Shown: positions 1-7,537 of the stretch, piece by piece
How positions within the stretch are numbered: position 1 is the stretch's first letter
How the letters are laid out: every line of letters begins with the position of its first letter
Assembly: GCA_030612185.1 (NCBI GenBank)
Contig: JAUWOI010000084.1
Span: forward strand, 1-11,781
Source: Anaerolineae bacterium
GTDB taxonomy: Bacteria; Chloroflexota; Anaerolineae; B4-G1
Direction of reading: 5' to 3'
Length of the DNA: 11,781 nt
Made by a program: the position numbers and the translations under genes
The notes under the pieces: generated by a model
Database searches by the model: none
The model's input: the letters and a program-made list of their open reading frames with translations, nothing else
Told to the model about the DNA's origin: nothing

Positions 1-139
1 AGCAATTCCCGTTTTGGCAATTCCATAGGGACAGCATCCCATTTTAGGCCCAAAATTGGCTATCAATCCCCACCCGCAGGCTTTATTGGGCGAATTTTGG
101 CGGAGAATCTCCCACAACCATCTCAAAACGGGAATTGCT
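1..139. repeat. Small element bounded by perfect 16-bp inverted repeats (MITE-like)
   Basis: AGCAATTCCCGTTTTG at 1-16 is repeated as its exact reverse complement at 124-139. An imperfect inner inverted pair lies at 49-60 (CCCAAAATTGGC) and 89-101 (around GCGAATTTTGGC). The 139-bp segment has no convincing ORF, so it looks like a small non-autonomous element or a long stem-loop. It lies about 80 bp beyond the 3' end of the minus-strand GyrI-like gene and could also stop transcription there. The left edge coincides with the window edge, so the repeat may be longer and no target duplication can be checked. Confidence 0.5.
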
Positions 140-191
140 GCGTCGTCAGTGACTTGAATCCTTTCAATGGTTTGAGTGTCATCTCTTGCCT

Positions 192-223
192 CCTCGTTTC
201 CTCATTTCCTCGTCTCCTCATAC
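192..223. repeat. 8-bp tandem repeat, four units (CCTCRTYT)
   Basis: Four adjacent 8-mers read CCTCGTTT, CCTCATTT, CCTCGTCT and CCTCATAC. The last unit covers the stop codon (218-220) of the minus-strand GyrI-like gene. Similar 7-8-bp repeats occur at other gene junctions in this window. The rest of 140-217 shows nothing recognisable. Confidence 0.65.
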
Positions 224-844
224 CTTCCTGACCGGCTGCCGGAGCACGGTTTTGAGTTTTTCCGGCGCGACCTTGCGCGGGTCGCCCAGGTAGATCTCGT
301 GATGTTTGCCGGCCGGCTCATAGCCATTCTCGTCAATAAAGGTGTGCATCCTGGCTATCATCGGGGCTTCCGCATCATAAGGGCCGATGTGCATAATCTG
401 TACCGCAAGGCCCTCGTGGTAAACCTCCAGCCTGAGCCTGGACAGCGCAGGCGGGTTCTTCTTCTTTTCCACCTGCTTGAGCGCTTCTTCAAACATCTCC
501 TGGGTGATCCACTCCGGTTGCATGATCATCATCGTCCAATCCCATGCGCTTTTGCTTTCTGTGGTGAACTCCTCCATGTTCTCCACCCACCACAGCCCCT
601 CCATCGGCGGGACGACATAATCCATCCCCTTCTCCTTCTTGCTCATAAACTTGAGTTTGTAGGCCACCCCGTACAGCGCCTCGACCGCGTCCTGATACTC
701 CTGCGCCGTGTTGGGGTCGCCGTGGCCGTCAATCATCAGGAAGTTCATCGGCGGCACGTCAATCACCACGAACTCCTTGGCCGAAGGCCGATACAGGTGT
801 TTCCACTCTTTCTTGAAATCGATTTTAGACGGTTTCTTTCTCAT
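218..844 (-). CDS. GyrI-like small-molecule-binding domain protein, stand-alone
   Basis: A 208-residue cytosolic protein of the GyrI-like/SHV (BmrR effector-domain) superfamily, in the Lin2189-like stand-alone branch. Visible family marks are an N-terminal segment EWKHLYRPSAKEFVVIDVPP (13-32), the MIDGHGDPN turn (37-45), a tryptophan-rich middle (LWWVENM 84-90, WDWTMMIM 101-108), and a C-terminal repeat half with MHIGPYDAEA (151-160) and KHHEIYLGDPRK (180-191). The family binds flat or cationic drugs, and some stand-alone members are reported to hydrolyse cyclopropanoid genotoxins; which applies here cannot be read from sequence. I chose the ATG at 844 because it overlaps the padR stop (ATGA) and has GGAGGG upstream, although the frame stays open to 883. 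Co-transcription with padR suggests it is the ligand-binding or detoxifying partner of that repressor, which lacks such a domain. Confidence 0.9.
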   Translation of the reverse strand: MRKKPSKIDFKKEWKHLYRPSAKEFVVIDVPPMNFLMIDGHGDPNTAQEYQDAVEALYGVAYKLKFMSKKEKGMDYVVPPMEGLWWVENMEEFTTESKSAWDWTMMIMQPEWITQEMFEEALKQVEKKKNPPALSRLRLEVYHEGLAVQIMHIGPYDAEAPMIARMHTFIDENGYEPAGKHHEIYLGDPRKVAPEKLKTVLRQPVRKV

Positions 845-1368
845 TGTCTTCCCTCCATCTGCTCTATGAATCTCTCCACCCATTCTATCTCAGCCCGAAT
901 CATCGTCACGCTGTGGTCGAACATCGCGTCCACGAAGTAGGGCAGGGGGCGCTGGCCTTCCCAGTGCGTCTGCACGTGCTCCAGCCTGCCGGCCAGGCTG
1001 TCGTGGTACTGTCGCAGTGCCGCCAGTGCCTCGGCGGGCGAGATGCCGGGGAGGTTAGCCAGCCCCAACTGCAAGGGCAAGTAGCAGCGGCGTGGCACCG
1101 AGAGCGCGTCGAGCACGCCGGCACGCAGCGCATCTGTCCCGGCTGGGGTGGTCCGGTAGACCTTGCGCGCCGGGCCGCGCTTGGCTTCCTCCAACTGCCC
1201 CTCGATCAGCCCGTCCCGTTTCAGTTTCTTGAGCAGGTAGTAGATGGAGGAGAAGCCGATTTCCGTCCACTCGCGCATCCCGCGCTCCTCGATCACCCGC
1301 TCGATCTCGTAGCCGTGGCGGGGCTGCTCGGCGATGAGGTTCAGGATAGCCAGTTCAGCGTTTGTCAT
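841..1368 (-). CDS. PadR-family transcriptional regulator
   Basis: A 175-residue repressor. Residues 1-80 form the PadR winged helix: MTNAELAILNLIAEQPRHGY (1-20), then SIYYLLKKLKRDGLIEGQ (41-58), the wing with KRGPARKVYRTTPAG (63-77). Residues 95-175 are the helical dimerisation domain of the longer PadR subfamily (Vir_AS-like), ending in WVERFIEQ. The frame stays open to 1515, but the family always starts at MTNAELAIL-type sequence, AAAGG precedes this ATG by 8 nt, and the promoter lies inside the longer frame, so 1368 is the start. The gene overlaps the GyrI-like gene by ATGA. The -10 of its promoter sits in a perfect palindrome, so negative autoregulation is likely. PadR proteins typically control drug exporters or phenolic stress genes. 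No transporter is co-directional with it here; the plus-strand ABC genes start 2 kb away. Confidence 0.93.
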   Translation of the reverse strand: MTNAELAILNLIAEQPRHGYEIERVIEERGMREWTEIGFSSIYYLLKKLKRDGLIEGQLEEAKRGPARKVYRTTPAGTDALRAGVLDALSVPRRCYLPLQLGLANLPGISPAEALAALRQYHDSLAGRLEHVQTHWEGQRPLPYFVDAMFDHSVTMIRAEIEWVERFIEQMEGRQ

Positions 1369-1381
1369 TGTATGTGCCTTT

Positions 1382-1416
1382 ACTATAGCACTATAATAGT
1401 CTGGTATTATAATACC
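1382..1416. promoter_or_regulatory. Putative PadR operator: two palindromes over the -10 and start site
   Basis: GGTATTATAATACC (1403-1416) is a perfect 14-bp palindrome covering the -10. Just downstream in the transcript, ACTATAATAGT (1390-1400) is a second palindrome with 5-bp arms around one base. Their centres are about 15 bp apart. Occupancy would block RNA polymerase. PadR proteins bind dyad sites in their own promoters, so autoregulation is the natural reading. Binding itself is inferred. Confidence 0.55.
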
Positions 1417-1437
1417 GTATTCTGGGTAATCTGTCAA
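1402..1437 (-). promoter_or_regulatory. padR operon sigma70-type promoter
   Basis: On the minus strand TTGACA (1437-1432, perfect -35) is followed by exactly 17 bp and TATTAT (1414-1409, one change from consensus). Expected transcription start is near 1402, about 34 nt before the padR ATG. This is the strongest promoter seen in the window. Confidence 0.75.
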
Positions 1438-1486
1438 ATTCAAGAAAACAGAGGTCTCCTCGATTGGAGGATTGTCAAGAAGCGAA

Positions 1487-1532
1487 CACGCCCACGCCAC
1501 GTGCGTATGGGTCAACCCGACACGTGGGCGTG
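1487..1532 (-). terminator. Hairpin after the mttB-like gene, possible terminator
   Basis: CACGCCCACG (1487-1496) pairs with CGTGGGCGTG (1523-1532), a perfect 10-bp GC-rich stem. The loop contains a smaller GGG/CCC hairpin (1509-1518). It begins 44 nt beyond the stop of the minus-strand methyltransferase gene and ends 50 nt upstream of the padR -35. Read on the minus strand the stem is followed only by a mildly U-rich stretch (GTTCGCTTCTT), not a clean U tract, so an intrinsic terminator is possible but not certain. Nothing else is recognised in 1441-1575 except a small TCCTC/GAGGA stem. Confidence 0.4.
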
Positions 1533-1575
1533 CCTTGCACCTTTGAGTAGGAGTAGTAAGCGCAGGCTGGCTGCG

Positions 1576-3042
1576 TTACGCCACGAACTGTATCTCTGCC
1601 AGCGCCCTTTCGGCCTCTCTGGCAATTTCATTGATCTTCTGACGAACATCCTCCGGCAGTGGCTCAGCCTGGTGCGTTTCAAGGATTTCGAGAGCCTTGT
1701 GAGTCACAGTTTCTTCGTATGTCTGACTTCCCTTCTTCATCCACGCCTTTGGAGTGTCGCGGTTCAAGAACTTGGGCCGCCAGAGTTCTTGCCGAAAGTG
1801 GGTCGCGGTGTGCTTCTGGGTCAGGAAATTGCCGCCCGGCCCGACCTTGCGGATCACATCAATGCTCATCATCTCTCGACCGATATCGAAGCCACGGATG
1901 ATCCGCTTCACATAGCCAATGATCTCATCGCACATGACGATCGCGGCGGGGTTGCTGAGTAGTCCCTGCCCCAGATAACCGATGTCGTGAATCAAGTTGG
2001 CCCCGTCCAGCGCAGCCAACAGAGTTCCGAAGGCATGCTCCATGGCCGCCTGCGCGTCAAGACAGTGGGCATCACTGCCAACCGTTGACCACATGGGGAT
2101 CCCATAATAGTGAAAGATGTCGGCAAAGGCCGAATTGGTCAATCGCAAATCGGGCGCGCCATAGGAAAAGATGCCTGTTCTCATGTCCAGGGGGACGACC
2201 ACGAAGCCAGAGATAATTGGCGCCCCTTTGCTCTTGACCTGGTGCAGGACGATGCCACTCAGGGCTTCGGCGTTGGCCTGCGCGATGCCGCCGGCCAGGG
2301 TCACCGGGGTGGTGGCCCCAAGACTATCCCCGGGGGTGTAGCAAATTGGGATTCCCTTTTCGGCGCAGAGGAAGACTTTACGCACCGCGCCATGCGAGTG
2401 TGTCAGCGGGGCTGTAGGCTCGGAATAGTGGATGAGAAAGGGCTTCTCCCTCAGAGCCTGCTCTCCACCGGCCACGGCCGCAGCCATCTCGATAATGACC
2501 GCCAGATCCTCCTGCCCGGCCGCGGTGAAAAAGATTGGCTTGACTGAGTTCTCCATCATGGCCTTGGCGCACTCGACGTACATCGTGTTGGTCGGGACGT
2601 CATTCGGCAGGGCAAAAGAGGCGATGAAGTCAACCTCCTCGCAGTAGTCCGCGACCGTGGCCGCATTGACCACGTCTTGCAGGCGCGAAGGCCGGGTCTC
2701 ACCTGTCTTCAGATCACACGTGCTGATCAAGTCCGTTCCCAACCCGAAGTAGATGTTACGTCCCTCCAGGCGCATTGCCTCTTCCCCTTTCCGGTTGTAC
2801 ATGGTGATGCGAGAAGGGGCGCTGCGGATGCACTCTTCTACCAACCAGTTGGGGATCTGAACGACGTTGTCTTCCTTCACCCGGCATCCGGCGTCTCTCA
2901 GGAGTTGAAGACCTTCCTCGTGGGGCACTCGAACGCCGACGGTTTCCAGAATCTCCAGACTCGCCCGGTGAATTTCTTCGATCTGTTCCTGTGTCAGAAG
3001 CCTGTAATCAGGCACACACTGGGTCTTGAAGCCGCTATTCAT
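1576..3042 (-). CDS. MttB-superfamily (COG5598) methyltransferase, non-pyrrolysine type
   Basis: A 488-residue TIM-barrel protein of the trimethylamine/betaine:corrinoid methyltransferase family, normally about 470-500 aa. It opens with the family N-terminus (LLTQEQIEEIHRASLEILET), followed by GVRVPHEE, FGLGTDL, the YSEPTAPLTHS and YTPGDSLGATTPVTLAGGIA segments, and YGIPMWSTVGSDAHCLDAQA with LLAALDGANLIHDIGYL near the C-terminus. The frame is uninterrupted, so it lacks the in-frame amber codon (pyrrolysine) of true trimethylamine methyltransferase MttB; non-Pyl relatives such as MtgB demethylate glycine betaine or other quaternary amines. Substrate here is unknown. The frame is open to 3213, but ATG 3042 has AAGGAG 8 nt upstream and a promoter lies inside the longer frame. 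No corrinoid protein or RamA-like activase gene is adjacent, so the methyl acceptor must be encoded elsewhere. Confidence 0.9.
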   Translation of the reverse strand: MNSGFKTQCVPDYRLLTQEQIEEIHRASLEILETVGVRVPHEEGLQLLRDAGCRVKEDNVVQIPNWLVEECIRSAPSRITMYNRKGEEAMRLEGRNIYFGLGTDLISTCDLKTGETRPSRLQDVVNAATVADYCEEVDFIASFALPNDVPTNTMYVECAKAMMENSVKPIFFTAAGQEDLAVIIEMAAAVAGGEQALREKPFLIHYSEPTAPLTHSHGAVRKVFLCAEKGIPICYTPGDSLGATTPVTLAGGIAQANAEALSGIVLHQVKSKGAPIISGFVVVPLDMRTGIFSYGAPDLRLTNSAFADIFHYYGIPMWSTVGSDAHCLDAQAAMEHAFGTLLAALDGANLIHDIGYLGQGLLSNPAAIVMCDEIIGYVKRIIRGFDIGREMMSIDVIRKVGPGGNFLTQKHTATHFRQELWRPKFLNRDTPKAWMKKGSQTYEETVTHKALEILETHQAEPLPEDVRQKINEIAREAERALAEIQFVA

Positions 3043-3111
3043 AATATCTACTCCTTGTGGGGATTTAAGATTTGTTGATTTGAGATTGATAGACTTGCAC
3101 TCGGGTAGTGT

Positions 3112-3147
3112 GACTGGTTTAGTATCATATTTCGGCTGATTTGTCAA
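3112..3147 (-). promoter_or_regulatory. Candidate promoter of the mttB-like gene
   Basis: On the minus strand a perfect TTGACA (3147-3142) is followed by 17 bp and TACTAA (3124-3119), a poor -10. A better-looking TATGAT is only 12 bp from the -35. Start would be near 3112, giving a leader of about 70 nt before ATG 3042. The position supports the shorter start for the gene. Confidence 0.45.
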
Positions 3148-3153
3148 GCCCAG

Positions 3154-3177
3154 GATTGGTGACTTGGTGGCTTGGTG
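3154..3177. repeat. 8-bp tandem repeat, three units (RNTTGGTG)
   Basis: Adjacent units GATTGGTG, ACTTGGTG and GCTTGGTG. The same kind of repeat, built on ATTGG, appears at 7491-7535 behind the permease gene. Non-coding, in the divergent spacer. Confidence 0.6.
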
Positions 3178-3203
3178 ATTACCCATAAGTTCACTGCCAC
3201 CTC

Positions 3204-3252
3204 CAATCTCCAATTTCTAATCTCTAATCTCTAATCTCCGATCTCCAATCTC
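3204..3252. repeat. 7-bp tandem repeat, seven units (YAATCTC)
   Basis: Seven contiguous heptamers: CAATCTC, CAATTTC, TAATCTC three times, CGATCTC, CAATCTC, with a degenerate continuation to about 3275. It lies in the 320-bp divergent spacer (3043-3362) between the methyltransferase and flavodoxin genes. Besides this, the 8-bp repeat, the minus-strand promoter and a small stem-loop, I see no gene and no convincing plus-strand promoter in that spacer. Confidence 0.75.
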
Positions 3253-3311
3253 CACTATTCCTCCATCGCATCTCCATAATTTCTACACAAGGTTCCTGTA
3301 AACTGAGAGGC

Positions 3312-3329
3312 AAAAGCCGCACCAGCGGC
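3312..3329. other. Small GC stem-loop in the flavodoxin leader
   Basis: GCCGC (3316-3320) and GCGGC (3325-3329) form a 5-bp stem with an ACCA loop, about 34 nt before the flavodoxin ATG. Read on the minus strand it is followed by TTTT (3315-3312), so it could weakly stop antisense transcription. In the plus direction it would be a leader hairpin. Confidence 0.35.
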
Positions 3330-3362
3330 ACTGACGAGAGCGAACAGGAAGCGGGAGGATAA

Positions 3363-4043
3363 ATGAGCGAACAGAACAAGATCAGCCGAAGGCGTTTTCT
3401 GGCGCTGACCGGAGGAGCGGTCGGCGTTACGGCGCTGGCCTGTTGTGGCCTGACAGTATTGGGCACGCGACAGCCGGTGGTAGAGTTCAACGAATCAGTC
3501 TGTGGAGGTGAAGACGATATGAGCGATAAGATTCTGGTGGCCTACGCCAGCGGGTGTGGATCCACTGGCGAGGTGGCCGAGGCCGTCGGACAGGCACTGT
3601 GCGAAGCAGGGGCGGCGGTGGACGTGCGCCTGGCGAAAAACGTGACCGACGTGAGCCCCTACCGAGCGGTGATCGTGGGCAGCGCCATTCGCATGGGCAG
3701 GTGGTTGCCCGAGGCGGTGCAGTTCGTGGAGACACACCGAGAACCATTGAGCCGGGTACCCGTGGCCTACTTCCTCGGCTGCATGACACTGGAGGATGAC
3801 ACGGAGGAGAACCGCCGCACGGTGGCGGCCTACCTGGACCCGGTGTGCGAGATAGTGCAGCCGGTGGATGTGGGTCTCTTCGCAGGAGTGATGGACTACA
3901 GCAAGTTGTCTTTCGTCTTTCGACTGATGATGAAGGCGATGGGGACGCCAGAGGGTGACTTCCGCGATTGGGAGTCCATCCGCGCCTGGGCTGCCGACCT
4001 GCGCCCGGCGTTATTGGGAGTATCCATAGGAGGAAACGTATGA
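3363..4043 (+). CDS. Tat-signal flavodoxin-domain protein (Flavodoxin_5/HemG-like)
   Basis: A 226-residue protein. Residues 1-35 are a twin-arginine signal: SRRRFLALTGG (8-18) matches S-R-R-x-F-L, then a hydrophobic stretch ending near CCG. A linker (36-52) leads to a flavodoxin domain (54-215) with the FMN phosphate loop ASGCGSTGE (62-70), the second FMN-loop segment GSAIRMGRW (106-114) and LGCMTLEDD. This pattern fits Flavodoxin_5, the family of protoporphyrinogen oxidase HemG, but a redox role for this protein is not established. The upstream start has GGGAGG 4 nt away. An internal ATG at 3519 (residue 53), exactly where the cytosolic domain would begin, has its own GGAGG (3504-3508), so a leaderless form may also be made. 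The stop overlaps the adaptor start (ATGA), tying it to the ABC exporter operon. A membrane-anchored flavodoxin is unusual beside such a transporter. Confidence 0.85.
   Translation: MSEQNKISRRRFLALTGGAVGVTALACCGLTVLGTRQPVVEFNESVCGGEDDMSDKILVAYASGCGSTGEVAEAVGQALCEAGAAVDVRLAKNVTDVSPYRAVIVGSAIRMGRWLPEAVQFVETHREPLSRVPVAYFLGCMTLEDDTEENRRTVAAYLDPVCEIVQPVDVGLFAGVMDYSKLSFVFRLMMKAMGTPEGDFRDWESIRAWAADLRPALLGVSIGGNV
3504..3521 (+). promoter_or_regulatory. Internal ribosome-binding site and ATG inside the flavodoxin gene
   Basis: GGAGG (3504-3508) stands 10 nt before an in-frame ATG (3519-3521). Translation from here would give a 174-residue protein beginning MSDKILVAYASG, a normal N-terminus for a cytosolic flavodoxin. 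This suggests either two products or an annotated Tat leader that is not always used. Confidence 0.45.
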
Positions 4044-5497
4044 GCAAGAAATGGTGGATCGTTGTAGCAGTCGTAGTCGTGGTTGGGGGGCTGGGCTTGA
4101 TCGGCTATCAGTACGTCGTGGGTCGACGGCAAGCCGTAGCCGAGGCTCAGGCAGAGATGGAGACAGCCGTCGTCCGGCGCGACACGCTGCGGGTCACGGT
4201 TGACACGGCCGGCAACCTGGCCCCCAATGCTGAGGTCTCGCTGGCCTTTTCGTCAGGCGGGCAGGTGGTCGAGGTACTGGTAGAGGAGGGGCAACAGGTG
4301 GAAACGGGCGATGTGTTGGCCCGACTGGATGACACTGATGCCCGCGAAGCAGTTGCCAATGCCGAGTTTCAGGTGACCCAGGCGGAGATCAACCTGGCGT
4401 CGGCGCAGATCGAGGCGGAGGCTGGGTTGGCGCAGGCTAACCTGGACACTGCCCAGGTCGGCTATGAGGAAGCGGCTGCGCTTGCCGCGCTCCCTGGCAC
4501 GCAACTCACGTCGGCCCGCGTCAGCCTGGAGCAGGCTCAGGACGCGCTCGTTGAGGCCCAAGAGAACTATGACAACGCCTGGGATCAGGCCCGGGATTGG
4601 GAACTCAACGTAAGATGGATGAAAAACGCCCTGGAGAGCGAGCGGGAGGCGACTGAGCGCACCTTGAAAAACGCACAGTATAACCTGGAGGTCGCGCAGG
4701 CGAACTACAGCCTGGCGGTCGTCGGCATCAGCGAGGAGAATGTGCAGAATACCTGGGCCAAGGTGCTCAACGCACAGGTGGCGCTGGAGAGCGAGCCTCT
4801 CCAGTTGAAGCAGTTGGAACTCTCGCTGGCCCAGGCGCAACTCAGCCTGGAATCGGCGCGGCGCGCGCTGGAGGAGACGGTCTTGGTCGCCCCGGTGAGT
4901 GGCACGGTCACCGAGATGAACATCCAAGTGGGCGAGACGGCCAGCGCGGGGCAGGCCACCGTCGTGGTGATAAGCGACCTGGCGACGCTGGTGGTGGACG
5001 TCAACCTGGACGAGACCGACGTGGCACAGATCACGGTCGGCCAGGAGGCACTGGTGAGCGTGGACGCCTTTTCCGACGCCGGACTGACCGGCGAGGTGAC
5101 GCACATCGCCCCCGTTGCCACCACCCAGTCCGGCGTGGTGCTCTACCCGGTCACTATCCGCCTGGCGCCGACCGATTTGCCCGTGCGCGCCGGGATGACG
5201 GCCGACGTGGAGATTGTCATGGTCAGCCAGGAGAACGCGCTGATCATCCCCCTGCGCGCCGTCCACACCGAGGGAGGGCAATCCTACGTAAACCGGCTGG
5301 CCGATGGCCACCAGATCGAGCGGGTAGAGGTGGAGTTGGGGGTGATGACCGACACGGAGGTTGAGATCGTCAGCGGCCTGGCCGAAGGGCGTGCCCTGAG
5401 TTTGGTCGAAGGGGACGTCGTGGTCGTGGTCGCCAGCGTTACTCAAGGCTCCGGGCAAATGTTTGGCCCGATGCGTATGTTCGGCGGGGAGCACTAG
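4040..5497 (+). CDS. MacA/HlyD-type periplasmic adaptor (membrane fusion protein)
   Basis: A 485-residue membrane-anchored adaptor for the ABC exporter that follows. Residues 5-27 are a single N-terminal membrane anchor. Domains in order: first lipoyl half (about 50-98, with SGGQVVEVLVEEGQQVETGD), an alpha-helical coiled-coil hairpin (about 100-283, rich in Ala, Gln, Glu and Leu), second lipoyl half (284-312, LVAPVSGTVTEMNIQVGE), beta-barrel (about 315-395, with VDVNLDETDVAQITVGQ) and membrane-proximal domain (about 398-465). It is longer than typical MacA (about 370 aa) because the coil is extended and irregular, with Trp- and Pro-containing breaks near 151-195. The start at 4040 is fixed by AGGAGG (4028-4033) and the ATGA overlap with the flavodoxin gene; the frame itself opens earlier. 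MacA partners usually dock on TolC, but no TolC-like gene is present, so the coil may instead reach into the cell wall or bind substrate. Ends Met/Gly-rich. Confidence 0.9.
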   Translation: MSKKWWIVVAVVVVVGGLGLIGYQYVVGRRQAVAEAQAEMETAVVRRDTLRVTVDTAGNLAPNAEVSLAFSSGGQVVEVLVEEGQQVETGDVLARLDDTDAREAVANAEFQVTQAEINLASAQIEAEAGLAQANLDTAQVGYEEAAALAALPGTQLTSARVSLEQAQDALVEAQENYDNAWDQARDWELNVRWMKNALESEREATERTLKNAQYNLEVAQANYSLAVVGISEENVQNTWAKVLNAQVALESEPLQLKQLELSLAQAQLSLESARRALEETVLVAPVSGTVTEMNIQVGETASAGQATVVVISDLATLVVDVNLDETDVAQITVGQEALVSVDAFSDAGLTGEVTHIAPVATTQSGVVLYPVTIRLAPTDLPVRAGMTADVEIVMVSQENALIIPLRAVHTEGGQSYVNRLADGHQIERVEVELGVMTDTEVEIVSGLAEGRALSLVEGDVVVVVASVTQGSGQMFGPMRMFGGEH

Positions 5498-5498
5498 C

Positions 5499-6178
<680 letters not shown>

Positions 6179-6179
<1 letters not shown>

Positions 6180-6212
6180 GAAACCAGGTTTTTTCCTAAA
6201 AACCTGGTTTCT
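6179..6212. repeat. Perfect 15-bp palindrome between ATPase and permease genes
   Basis: AGAAACCAGGTTTTT (6179-6193) and its exact reverse complement (6198-6212) flank a TCCT loop. The first base is the last base of the ATPase stop codon, and the permease ribosome-binding site (AAGGAG, 6214-6219) begins two bases after the stem. There is no U tract after the stem, so it is probably not a terminator. It looks like a REP-type dispersed palindrome that could protect the upstream mRNA or limit permease translation. Confidence 0.85.
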
Positions 6213-6227
6213 GAAGGAGACAAAACG

Positions 6228-7490
6228 ATGATAACAGACCTATTAGAGAACCTACGAGTGGCCCTGGACGGGCTGGCGGTGAACAAGATGCGTTCTGGCC
6301 TGACGATGCTGGGAGTGATCATCGGCGTGGGGTCGGTCATCGCCCTGATGTCCATCGGCGAGGGGGCGCAGGCTTCCATCACCCAGCAGATAAACGACAT
6401 TGGTTCCAATTTGATCTTTGTGAGTGCCGGCGCTGCTCGAGGAATGGGTCCGGTGCAAGGTGCAGTCGGTAGCGCTTCGCTCACTGACGACGATGCCGAG
6501 GCCATCGCCGATCCCAGCAACGTACCCGACGCCGTGGTTGTCGCCCCGCAGTTTGGGCGGAGCACTCAGGTCATCTTCGGTGACGAAAACGTCAACGTCT
6601 CGGTGACAGGAGTGACGCCAGAGTACCAGGATGCCTACAATGGGGTGGAAGTGGCGAACGGGCGCTTCATCGAGGGTAAGGATGTGGACAGGCGAGGCAA
6701 TGTGGCTGTGCTGGGCTACCAGTCCGCGATAGACCTCTTTGGTGGCTTTGATCCGGTGGGGCAAAAGATCAAGGTTACCATCCCCGGTGGTGGGCGGGCC
6801 TCGCTGACCGTGGTGGGCGTCCTGGCCGAGCAAAGCAGTTCCGGGATGAATGATCCGAACGAAGGGGTGTTCGTCCCCATCTCGACGGCCCAGACCAAGA
6901 TCTTTGACGGGCGCAATTCCCTGGGAGAGACCATCGTGAACTCCATCAGCGTGGAGGCGGCCTCAGAGGATCAGACGGACGCGGTCGTTGACGAGATCAC
7001 GGTGTTGCTGCGGGACCGCCACGACCTTGCCCCAGACGAGGAGGATGACTTCAACGTGATGAACCAGGCTGACATGCTGGAGATGGCCAACGAGATCACG
7101 GGCATCATGACGGCCTTTCTGGGGGCCATCGCCGGCATCTCGCTCTTGGTCGGGGGCATCGGCATCATGAACATCATGCTGGTGTCGGTGACGGAGCGGA
7201 CGCGGGAGATCGGCATCCGCAAGGCGGTGGGGGCGCGGAAGGCGGATATCCTGATCCAGTTCTTGCTGGAAGCGGTGGTACTGAGCCTGCTGGGTGGAGT
7301 GATCGGCATCCTGCTGGGCGTGGGCCTGGGCAAGCTGGTGGATATGACGGGATTGCTGACTTCGGTGGTCACGCTAGATTCGGTGGTGATGGCCGTGGGC
7401 TTTTCGCTTGCCATTGGGTTGTTCTTTGGTATCTATCCCGCCAACCAGGCGGCGGGCATGAATCCTATCGAGGCGCTGCGGTACGAATAG
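6228..7490 (+). CDS. ABC transporter permease, MacB type (MacB_PCD plus FtsX)
   Basis: A 420-residue integral membrane protein, the usual length for a split MacB/LolC-type permease. Residues 1-23 are the cytoplasmic coupling segment, TM1 spans about 24-43 ([20 protein letters not shown]), then comes a large extracytoplasmic MacB_PCD domain (about 45-285). The C-terminal FtsX domain has three membrane helices near 293-321, 347-372 and 385-403, with the conserved cytoplasmic motif [14 protein letters not shown] after the second, and the standard ending [15 protein letters not shown] lies 8 nt before the ATG. It pairs with the ATPase just upstream and the MacA-like adaptor, making a complete tripartite inner-membrane set except for an outer-membrane channel. 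Such permeases export peptides, macrolides or lipoproteins, or only transmit force; the substrate here is unknown. Confidence 0.95.
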   Translation: MITDLLENLRVALDGLAVNKMRSGLTMLGVIIGVGSVIALMSIGEGAQASITQQINDIGSNLIFVSAGAARGMGPVQGAVGSASLTDDDAEAIADPSNVPDAVVVAPQFGRSTQVIFGDENVNVSVTGVTPEYQDAYNGVEVANGRFIEGKDVDRRGNVAVLGYQSAIDLFGGFDPVGQKIKVTIPGGGRASLTVVGVLAEQSSSGMNDPNEGVFVPISTAQTKIFDGRNSLGETIVNSISVEAASEDQTDAVVDEITVLLRDRHDLAPDEEDDFNVMNQADMLEMANEITGIMTAFLGAIAGISLLVGGIGIMNIMLVSVTERTREIGIRKAVGARKADILIQFLLEAVVLSLLGGVIGILLGVGLGKLVDMTGLLTSVVTLDSVVMAVGFSLAIGLFFGIYPANQAAGMNPIEALRYE

Positions 7491-7535
7491 GTTGGTGGAT
7501 TGGGAAACTGGTAGATTGGTGAATTGGGAGGATTG
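7491..7535. repeat. Degenerate 8-bp tandem repeat behind the permease gene
   Basis: Starting right after the permease stop, the spacer reads as imperfect units around GGATTGGG, GAAACTGG, TAGATTGG, TGAATTGG and GAGGATTG. It resembles the GATTGGTG units at 3154-3177. Its end supplies the GGAGG that serves the next gene, so the repeat and the ribosome-binding site overlap. Confidence 0.5.
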
Positions 7536-7537
7536 AA

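Noticed and set aside
844..1962. Plus-strand frame of 372 codons opposite padR and the end of the methyltransferase gene
   Set aside because: It crosses two well-supported minus-strand genes and a promoter region, and the translation shows no recognisable domain.
1576..3042. Pyrrolysine-containing trimethylamine methyltransferase (true MttB)
   Set aside because: There is no in-frame amber codon anywhere in the gene, and no pyl genes are nearby.
3105..3126. Plus-strand promoter TTGCAC / TAGTAT for the flavodoxin operon
   Set aside because: The spacer is 19 bp, both boxes are poor and it lies about 240 bp from the gene; too weak to annotate.
3204..3252. CRISPR-like array
   Set aside because: Units are 7 bp and contiguous with no spacers.
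3363..3460. Lipobox in the flavodoxin leader
   Set aside because: The cysteines follow TALA, which lacks the Leu at -3 with small residues at -2 and -1 in the right order; a plain Tat signal or anchor fits better.
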